In this document: positions 18,401 to 23,863 of the stretch, piece by piece
Layout of the letters: every line of letters begins with the position of its first letter
How positions within the stretch are numbered: position 1 is the stretch's first letter
Assembly: GCA_020632755.1 (NCBI GenBank)
Contig: JACKEY010000004.1
Span: forward strand, 558,001 to 622,000
Length of the DNA stretch: 64,000 nucleotides
Direction: 5' to 3'
Source of the DNA: Alphaproteobacteria bacterium
GTDB lineage: Bacteria; Myxococcota_A; UBA796; UBA2385
Made by a program: the position numbers and the translations under genes
Notes under the pieces: model-generated
Databases searched by the model: none
What the model saw: the letters and a program-made list of their open reading frames with translations, nothing else
Told to the model about the DNA's origin: nothing

Positions 18401-18585
18401 TAGGCTTCCGACATCTGGGTCTGGATGTTGATGGTGTCCAGGCCGAGGACCTTGCGGTCTTCCTTGTCCTTGCGGTCCTGGGCGTGGGCCGAGGCGATGT
18501 CGGCGTCCAGGGCCACGGGCGCGGCGACGGTGCCGACGGTGCCCAGGGCGAGGAGGAGGACGGAGGAGGTGAGGAGGCGCTTCAT
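15418..18585 (-). CDS. gltD: GltD/NfsD-like (AgmU-type) large periplasmic TPR protein
   Basis: A 1055-residue secreted protein with a Sec signal ending about residue 36. Nearly the whole length is TPR-like helical hairpins, e.g. YRNILQNYPQYQRADEATF, SYVLIGEYYFDNNNAYKALL, YKLAWCYYNVGEYGKAIDH and NNAAAYYYKEGRVGRAMD. Large size, TPR content and position upstream of the GltE-like gene match AgmU/GltD of M. xanthus, a periplasmic scaffold at focal adhesion sites. Possible gaps between TPR blocks (for example around 420-480) carry charged linkers. It is one of the longest genes of the block and is preceded by a 104-bp gap with a hairpin. Confidence 0.78.
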   Translation of the reverse strand: MKRLLTSSVLLLALGTVGTVAAPVALDADIASAHAQDRKDKEDRKVLGLDTINIQTQMSEAYRAAARDKRREAMGFLEDILRNRPPKGVQKAEMLLRLADLYFEEGRDLYLSEMEAFNAEYDKCFNDEKCAATNLEGMKADNEESRKWQEKSIRLYRNILQNYPQYQRADEATFYLGSALQDIGEKDEAVKQFNELTRTYPDSQYVPDSYVLIGEYYFDNNNAYKALLAYQKATRFKDSPKWAFAMYKLAWCYYNVGEYGKAIDHMKAVVAFSMADQSGDSSKLTLQEEALKDLVRFFADAGNLQEAIDYFNKLGKQDLIEAMLKRLAAQYFENGEFEQAITTFRRLIAENPNSKKAPEYQNEIILAYQKMGRKKETMGEIDRLLKTYGKNSSWARQNSSDPDTVKDAQEYIEKNLRTVAINYHAEAKKLGAGRAAAEAYELAEQAYNVYLTEFPESKNSYEMRYAFGELLYKVKKYDQAYDQYMKVVQIDPKGKRSEFCAESAIFAAEEMIKVEEREGKIKKAEGKSTEPVELSEWEQKMLAACDQYTQHFKEEKKARNVIYKSAYLLYNKNQFKQASDRFRIVIGMDPQSKEAEQAANLILDSFNLVEDWANLKDVSKAFYDQQGLGSAKFKQEVYAVYERASFKLIEINYEKDKNAVAAADAFVAFVDEFSKSEVADLALNNAAAYYYKEGRVGRAMDTRLRLIENHPKSKYYNNQVASLGYDYESVADFDEAAKWYEKIFALDTAHESSKDAIYSAGLFRRAMSQGDQAVKDFNAFITTYPDDERVTPIVLEIAQIHEEKGDWDEAANVYFDFFNKPRPDATIDQLYFARLRYGKALEKENQQAKADKHWKATLAAWEKDKAQPHELAPNFIAEIMFKEAQPELKAYVDMKITGTSSTNRKAIDKALQSQLVAKAKALQGVETTFGEILKTGSGEWGLASATVLGEAYENMAWTLNCDNSYVPSYLTEGQREIYCMGLEDKAYVQTEKAAAAYALALEKAYELNLYNQNTAKATRRLGELRPDEFPELEEDLLTPRYVSKDVVVFSYEETP

Positions 18586-18642
18586 CGAGACCCTCTCGAG
18601 ATGGGACGGCCCGGGAGCGGGTCCGTCAGGGCCACGAACGAC

Positions 18643-18660
18643 CCCGGCCGGGCGGCCGGG
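18643..18660 (-). terminator. Hairpin between gltC-like and gltD-like genes
   Basis: CCCGGCC / GGCCGGG, 7-bp stem, 4-nt loop, about 30 nt after the gltC-like stop. It could be an attenuator or RNA-processing site within one operon rather than a full stop. Confidence 0.5.
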
Positions 18661-18689
18661 AGTCCGTGGTCATGGTCTGTCGGTTGGAA

Positions 18690-20552
18690 TCAGTTGCAGG
18701 AGCCCTGCTCGGTGTACAGGTAGTACCCGAGCTCGTCGGACCAGTACTCGCCGTTGAACGGCCAGTAGATGAAGTCCACGGCGGTCGCGAAGTCGAGGTC
18801 GACCAGGCTGCTGCTGTCAGCGAGCTCGACGTTGCTGGCCTTGTACGAGTAGTCGACGCGCTGGGCGTCCACGACCTCGAAGCGGATGATCTCCGACTGG
18901 GTCAGCTGGTCGTTGAGGTAGTTGGCCTGGCGCTGCATCTCGGAGAGCATCAGCAGACCGGCGCGGCGCTTGTACTGCTGGCGGTCCTGCTCGAGGATGC
19001 GCTTGAGGTAGGGCCCGATGCTGTCGGCCCAGCGGGACTTCTGCTCGTCGATGAGCGCCTCTTCGGCGTCCATCAGGTCGATGCTGCGCACGACGCCCTG
19101 CAGGTCCTGGTTCTTGAGCACGCGGATGAAGAAGGACTTCGGCAGGACCGTGTCCTTCTTCTCGGGGCCGAAGTACGCGTCCCAGGCCTGGTCGGCGATC
19201 TTCTTGCCCTCGGTGCTGTTGTAGGACTCGACGAACTCGCGCATCTCCTCGTACATCGGGCGATGGCGGTCCTCGAAGTCGACCAGGATGCGCTCGACTT
19301 CCTTGTACTCGCAGAGGTTGAAGTAGGTCAGCGCGCGCAGGACCGTCGCTTCCGGCATGAACTCGTCGGTGCGGAAGAACGGGCTGCGGACGGTCAGCAG
19401 CAGGCCCAGCGTCTTGTTCAGATCGTTGAGCATGAAGTTGGACCAGGCGTTCTCGAACAGGCTCTGGCCCCAGTACTGGGACTCGCGGGCGACGAGGTTG
19501 TAGTACTTGTCGCTGTTGTCGAACTGCTCGATGCCGTAGTAGATCCGCGCGATGTTGATGAGGGCCAGGTCCTTGAGGACCACGAGCTCCTCGGCCTCGC
19601 GCTCGGTGCGGGGATCGATGTCGGTCCGGTAGACGTCGCGGAAGGCCCGCACGGCGGACTTCAGCTTGCCCTGCTCGTTGTAGATGACGCCTTCGAAGTA
19701 CTTGGCCTTGAGGCCCAGCACGCTGTTGGCGTCGACCTGGGCGAAGGCGGCGCGGGCGCCAGACAGGTCTTCCTTCTTGTAGGCGCGGACGCCGGCCAGG
19801 AAGGCCATGTGGTCGCGGGCCTTGCGCGGGAAGGCTTCCGGCGGCAGGTCCATGCGGGCGACGAGGCGGGCCAGCTCGGTGTCGTCGCCGGTGTACTCGG
19901 CGATGGCGACCAGCCGGGGCAGGCTGTACTCGAAGAACTGGCTGTTCGGCGCGCTCTTGGCGACCCACAGGTAGTGGTGCTGGGCGGTGTGGTACATCTC
20001 GAGGGCTTCGAGGTTCCGCGCCAGGTAGTAGTGGATCTCCACTTCCTGGTCCGGGTAGCTCTTGCTCTCGAGGGCTTCGTAGAGCCGCAGGCTGGACGCC
20101 AGGTACTTCTTGCTCTGGTACTCGCTGATCGCGTCTTCGATGATCGGCGGAGCGCCGCGCACGGTCGGCCCGTCGCTCAGGTCGGTCTCGCGCTCGCGGG
20201 GCAGCTCGGTGCGGCCGCCCAGCAGGTCGTCGCCTTCGTCGTCGTCGACGGTCGGACGCTTGAGCTCGACCGGGGCGGGCTCTTCGAAGGCGGGCTCGTC
20301 CTGGGCCTTCATCTTGAGGGCCTGGGCCAGCACCGGCGCCGGGGCGTTGGCCTTGGCCAGGCAGGCGATGTCGTCGTCGTTGAAGGTCTCGCCCGAGGCC
20401 GCGAGGGTCTGGACCACCGAGTCGGTGGGCACGCCCAGGTTGACCAGGTTGAGGATGTCCTCGCAGGACAGGGCCGCGGCGGGCTTGGGGGCCACGAGCG
20501 CGGCGACCAGGCCGATGGCCGGGACGATGTCGCGGAGCGAGAGGCGCTTCAT
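18690..20552 (-). CDS. gltC: GltC/NfsC-like periplasmic TPR protein
   Basis: A 620-residue secreted protein. The ATG was chosen because GGAG lies upstream and a signal peptide (cut after AAA) follows. Residues ~28-75 are a small helical domain with two Cys, CEDILNLVNLGVPTDSVV; an acidic linker with EGDDLLGGR follows, then TPR-like helices (AISEYQSKKYLASSLRLYEA, YFEGVIYNEQGKLKSAVRAF). The C-terminus has the compact motif YWPFNGEYWSDELGYY and ends GSCN. Length, TPR content and location right after two barrel genes match GltC, which bridges outer-membrane barrels and other periplasmic proteins. Confidence 0.75.
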   Translation of the reverse strand: MKRLSLRDIVPAIGLVAALVAPKPAAALSCEDILNLVNLGVPTDSVVQTLAASGETFNDDDIACLAKANAPAPVLAQALKMKAQDEPAFEEPAPVELKRPTVDDDEGDDLLGGRTELPRERETDLSDGPTVRGAPPIIEDAISEYQSKKYLASSLRLYEALESKSYPDQEVEIHYYLARNLEALEMYHTAQHHYLWVAKSAPNSQFFEYSLPRLVAIAEYTGDDTELARLVARMDLPPEAFPRKARDHMAFLAGVRAYKKEDLSGARAAFAQVDANSVLGLKAKYFEGVIYNEQGKLKSAVRAFRDVYRTDIDPRTEREAEELVVLKDLALINIARIYYGIEQFDNSDKYYNLVARESQYWGQSLFENAWSNFMLNDLNKTLGLLLTVRSPFFRTDEFMPEATVLRALTYFNLCEYKEVERILVDFEDRHRPMYEEMREFVESYNSTEGKKIADQAWDAYFGPEKKDTVLPKSFFIRVLKNQDLQGVVRSIDLMDAEEALIDEQKSRWADSIGPYLKRILEQDRQQYKRRAGLLMLSEMQRQANYLNDQLTQSEIIRFEVVDAQRVDYSYKASNVELADSSSLVDLDFATAVDFIYWPFNGEYWSDELGYYLYTEQGSCN

Positions 20553-20662
20553 CGGGAGCTCCAGGGGACGACGGTTCGGTCGTTGGGATTCAGGGTGGCC
20601 CCTTGGGGCCGGCGGTTTCAAGCGATCGAGGGCGCCATCACGAAGCCTTGACACCGCAAGTT

Positions 20663-20692
20663 CCCGGCGCATCCCCGAAAGATGCTGCCGGG
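20663..20692 (-). terminator. Hairpin after the second barrel gene
   Basis: CCCGGC-G-CATC ... GATG-CT-GCCGGG, a 10-bp interrupted stem with a 7-nt loop, 30 nt beyond the stop of the barrel gene and 110 bp before the gltC-like start. Confidence 0.5.
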
Positions 20693-20721
20693 ACGGGCCC
20701 AGGCGATGGCGTCGGAGTCGC

Positions 20722-21699
20722 TCAGTTCCGCATCGAGGGGAAGAAGACGGAGAAGGCGCCGCCGAGGATGAACATGTTCTTCATCTCGAGGGTCGTGGAG
20801 TTGACGGTCTCGATGTAGACGAGCGACCGGCCTTCGACCCGGGCGGCGATGTTCGGCGTGAAGTTCACGCGGATGCCGCCGCCGGCGGTGGTCGTGGGGT
20901 GGGTCTGGGTCGCCGTGCGCACCGCGCGCTCGTCGGTGTCGTCGGTCTGCAGCGCGTCGAGGTCGTCGCTGGTGACCGTCGCGCCGGCGCCGAAGGCACC
21001 GTAGATGTCGAACACGATGATCTTCTTGCCGATGGCGACCTTTCCGTAGATCGGCGAGTACAGGAAGCTCGCCGTGCTGGAGAAGGTCATCTTCGAGATG
21101 TCGGGGCTGACGCTGTTCTCGTTGACCAGCTGGTCGGTCAGCGGCTTCCAGTCCGCCTGGCCGAAGTCCGGGGCGTAGTCGAGGTTCAGCTCGATCTCGA
21201 AGACCTCGGTGATGTGGTAGCCGATGCCCGCGCCGATGATGTACCGGTTGAGGAAGGGGTCGTTGGCCACGAAGGCGAGGTGGGGGGAGACCTCCCACCG
21301 GCCGAGCTTCAGGAAGTTCTTGCGCTGCAGGGTCTTGATGACCTTCTTGCGACGCTGGTCCTCGTCGAGGACGAGGGCGTCTTCCTGGCGGGCGCCGACG
21401 TTGTCGCCGATCTGGCCGGCCTCGAGGTCGGCCCGCTCGTCGCCGGCGGACTCCTCGCCCTCGCCGCCGCCGAGGATGTCGCCCAGCAGGTCGTCGTCTT
21501 CGTCACCGCTGTCCTCTTCGTCCTGGGCCAGCGCGTCGCCGGCGTCCAGGCCGAGGTCCAGGCTCCAGGCACCGAAGCTCGAGGTGTTCAGGGAGGTCGC
21601 CAGCTCGTCGGCGCCGACGCCCACGGTCAGCGCCTGCGGAGAGGCGAAGGCCGGGGAGGCGGCGAGCAGGCTCGCAGTCAGCAGGGTCAGGCTACGCAT
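20722..21699 (-). CDS. Outer-membrane beta-barrel, GltA/GltB family (second of pair)
   Basis: A 325-residue protein: signal peptide cut near FAS, a ~90-residue acidic region (EEDSGDEDDDLLGDILGGG), then a beta-barrel with WEVSPHLAFVANDPFLNRY, IGAGIGYHITEVFEIEL, KMTFSSTASFLYSPIYGK and FDIYGAFGAGA. These segments align one to one with the barrel encoded just upstream, so the two are paralogues of the myxobacterial outer-membrane barrel family (OMP_myx_plus type). In M. xanthus GltA and GltB are such a pair next to GltC. AGGA lies before the ATG. Which of the two corresponds to A or B is not decided here. Confidence 0.72.
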   Translation of the reverse strand: MRSLTLLTASLLAASPAFASPQALTVGVGADELATSLNTSSFGAWSLDLGLDAGDALAQDEEDSGDEDDDLLGDILGGGEGEESAGDERADLEAGQIGDNVGARQEDALVLDEDQRRKKVIKTLQRKNFLKLGRWEVSPHLAFVANDPFLNRYIIGAGIGYHITEVFEIELNLDYAPDFGQADWKPLTDQLVNENSVSPDISKMTFSSTASFLYSPIYGKVAIGKKIIVFDIYGAFGAGATVTSDDLDALQTDDTDERAVRTATQTHPTTTAGGGIRVNFTPNIAARVEGRSLVYIETVNSTTLEMKNMFILGGAFSVFFPSMRN

Positions 21700-21732
21700 C
21701 GCGGATGTCCTGTGAACCAAGGAGCGGCGGGC

Positions 21733-22560
21733 TCAGTAGTCGAAGAGGCGGGGCTCGGCCTTCGGGAAGAAGACGGAGACGCCGACCGTGGCGAGGAAGG
21801 CGTTGTAGATCCGACGCTCGGAGGTCTCGGCGTTCGGGTCGTACTGCGGCTTCTTGCCGACGTAGATGTAGTTGCGGGCGTCCACCTTCAGGGCCAGGCT
21901 GCTGGTCAGGAAGAAGTCCATGCCGACACCCAGGTTGACCGGGACGGCGGCGATGGGCTTGGCTTCGCCCAGGCTCACGACGTCACAGTCGGAGCCGTCG
22001 GTGCACTGGTTGTTGTACTGGGCGTAGTACTCGGAGATCGACAGGATCCCGAGGCCGCCCGTGAAGTAGAAGTCGAAGTTGAGGACCGACTCGCCCAGCA
22101 GGTTGATCTTGCCGTAGACGGGTGCCCAGCGCGCCGCGAAGGTGCCGGCCAGGGTCATCTTGTCGAGCGGCTGCTGGAACCGGGCCGTCCCGGAGCCTTC
22201 CTGGGCGATGAGCACCAGGGTCCGGGTCAGGTCCTTGACGTCGCTGTTGCCGAGGTCCGGCGACAGCATGGCGGCGCCTTCGATCGCGAAGGTCTCGGAC
22301 AGGTGGTAGGCACCCATCACGCCGATGACGTAGCGCTTGACGAAGGGGTTGTTCGGCACGTAGCCGAGCATCGGCGAGAGCTCGAACCGCTGGTTCTTGG
22401 TGAAGAACCGGTTCTGGACCACGTTGTAGGGCTTGTGCCCGTTGACGGTCTGGTCGAGGGCGGTTTCGGCCGACTTCGCGCCGGCGTGGGCCGTTGCCGG
22501 AGTCATGAAGGCCAGGGCTGCGACGAGCAGGCTCATCATGACGGCGAGGGGAGCGCGCAT
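21733..22560 (-). CDS. Outer-membrane beta-barrel, GltA/GltB family (first of pair)
   Basis: A 275-residue secreted barrel. Signal peptide (cut near AHA), then YNVVQNRFFTKNQRFELSP, the N-terminal family signature, followed by MLGYVPNNPFVKRYVIGVMG, YHLSETFAIEGAAMLSPDLG, KMTLAGTFAARWAPVYGK and FDFYFTGGLGI. A loop has CTDGSDC, a likely disulfide. It is the first gene of the Glt/Nfs-like block, 33 bp before its paralogue, and a candidate promoter lies about 140 bp upstream. Presumed role: surface attachment part of the envelope complex. Confidence 0.73.
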   Translation of the reverse strand: MRAPLAVMMSLLVAALAFMTPATAHAGAKSAETALDQTVNGHKPYNVVQNRFFTKNQRFELSPMLGYVPNNPFVKRYVIGVMGAYHLSETFAIEGAAMLSPDLGNSDVKDLTRTLVLIAQEGSGTARFQQPLDKMTLAGTFAARWAPVYGKINLLGESVLNFDFYFTGGLGILSISEYYAQYNNQCTDGSDCDVVSLGEAKPIAAVPVNLGVGMDFFLTSSLALKVDARNYIYVGKKPQYDPNAETSERRIYNAFLATVGVSVFFPKAEPRLFDY

Positions 22561-22698
22561 CGAGGGTTCTCCAGAGATCCAGCTTCAGGAAGGCTGCTCG
22601 GCCTGCGGGGGAGGGGTCGAAGGATGCCGCTGGGGTGCGGATCCTCGGCCCTCCTCAGGCCACACGGCGACGAACGCCTGCGTCAGGGCCGGCGGACG

Positions 22699-22726
22699 AT
22701 AACACAGCGATCCAGCCACCGAGCAA
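22699..22726 (-). promoter_or_regulatory. Candidate promoter of the Glt/Nfs-like block
   Basis: Minus strand: TTGCTC, 16 nt, TGTTAT, then a ~140-nt leader to the first barrel gene. Moderate match only; an alternative TTGTCA-N17-CGTAAA lies ~40 bp further upstream. Confidence 0.35.
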
Positions 22727-22807
22727 GGCAGGATCGGGGTTTACGGGGGCCTGACGAATGGCTGACAACGGCCCGTTGTCACGGGACCGCCACGGACGCC
22801 GACGGTG

Positions 22808-23863
22808 TCAGCGCGAGCCCGTGTCGGACGCTCCTGCGTCGGCCCCCGATCCGGTGTCGGACGCTCCTGCGTCGTCCCCCGAGCCGGTGTCCGACGACAG
22901 CGGCGCCACTTGGTCCGCGGTCGCGAGCGCGACGGTCAGGCTGCCCCAGGCCATGCCCCCGCGGCGGTCGCGCACGACGCCGATGATCTCGACCTCCTGC
23001 GACGCGTCGGCTCCGGGCCACAGCGACCAGAGCCCCGGCGGTGCAGGCGGCGACCAGACGACGTCGACGGTCGGGTACAGCGAGTACTCCTGGTCGAAGC
23101 TCCCGGCTTCGGTGTACCAGGTGATGAACTGCTCCTCGACCCGCTCCTCGACCGTGCCGTCGTCTGCCGTGTAGGTGTAGGTCTCGATGCTGTCGTCGGG
23201 CAGGACCGGGATGATGTCGAGGTCCCGTCCCCAGGTCCACGGGATGGTGCTGCCCGGCGCGACCTCGACTCCGTCCACCACGAAGCCCGTGAGCTCCGGG
23301 TTGTGGTTGGGGGTGGTCGCCTCGCTGATCGGCAGGCGCTTGTAGGCCAGCTCGATGTCGTCCTGGGTCGTCGCGCCCTTGGGGATCGCGGTGATGTTCA
23401 CCACGGCACTGACGCCTTCGAGCCGCTCCTGGTCGTCCAGGCCGTCCAGGGCGTCGAGCGGCGTGACCCAGACCGGGGGGACGAAGGGCTCGGCGCCGAC
23501 CAGCCCGGCGTCGACCAGGTCTTCGAACAGGGCGGCCTGCTCGTCTGGCGTGAGGTCCTCGACCCCGCCGCTCGTGAGCTCGCCCAGCAGCTCGGGGTCG
23601 ACCTGGCAGCCGAAGTCGTCTGCGCCTTCGGGCAGGCAGGCGATCCAGACCGACAGCTCCAGCTCGTCGTCGCCGGGCAGGTAGTAGAGCGCCTCGAAGC
23701 TCACGGCTTCGCCGGGGCGGGGCTCGGCGGGTGTGGCGCGCACGCCCAGGATCCGCAGCCGGTCGAGCTGCCAGGCCTGCGCGAGGCCGTTGTTGCCGCA
23801 GCCGACCAGGGCCAGGGGCAGGCCGAGGAGCAGGACGGGCGGAGGACGGAGGAGGCGGGGCAT
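22808..23863 (-). CDS. Lipoprotein of unknown function, end of the exb/tonB/receptor operon
   Basis: A 351-residue lipoprotein: signal and lipobox LVGC (Cys22), then a beta-rich region with VRATPAEPRPGEAVSFEALY and WDPPxPPG-like VVWSPPAPPGLWSLW near the end. The last ~30 residues are a direct repeat of GASDTGSG, a flexible low-complexity tail. I do not recognise the family. Its ATG overlaps the receptor stop (TGATG), so it is translationally coupled to the receptor and may be its surface partner, as lipoproteins are for other TonB receptors; that is inference. Confidence 0.7.
   Translation of the reverse strand: MPRLLRPPPVLLLGLPLALVGCGNNGLAQAWQLDRLRILGVRATPAEPRPGEAVSFEALYYLPGDDELELSVWIACLPEGADDFGCQVDPELLGELTSGGVEDLTPDEQAALFEDLVDAGLVGAEPFVPPVWVTPLDALDGLDDQERLEGVSAVVNITAIPKGATTQDDIELAYKRLPISEATTPNHNPELTGFVVDGVEVAPGSTIPWTWGRDLDIIPVLPDDSIETYTYTADDGTVEERVEEQFITWYTEAGSFDQEYSLYPTVDVVWSPPAPPGLWSLWPGADASQEVEIIGVVRDRRGGMAWGSLTVALATADQVAPLSSDTGSGDDAGASDTGSGADAGASDTGSR
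22819..22899 (-). repeat. 33-bp tandem repeat in the lipoprotein tail
   Basis: About 2.4 copies with a period of 33 bp; a 21-bp core is identical at 22821-22841 and 22854-22874. It encodes GASDTGSGxDA units, so copy-number change would keep frame. Confidence 0.75.

Noticed and set aside
15388..20651. Very long plus-strand frames opposite the gltC/gltD-like genes
   Set aside because: Leu/Val/Gly-rich antisense shadows; the TPR proteins on the minus strand are convincing.
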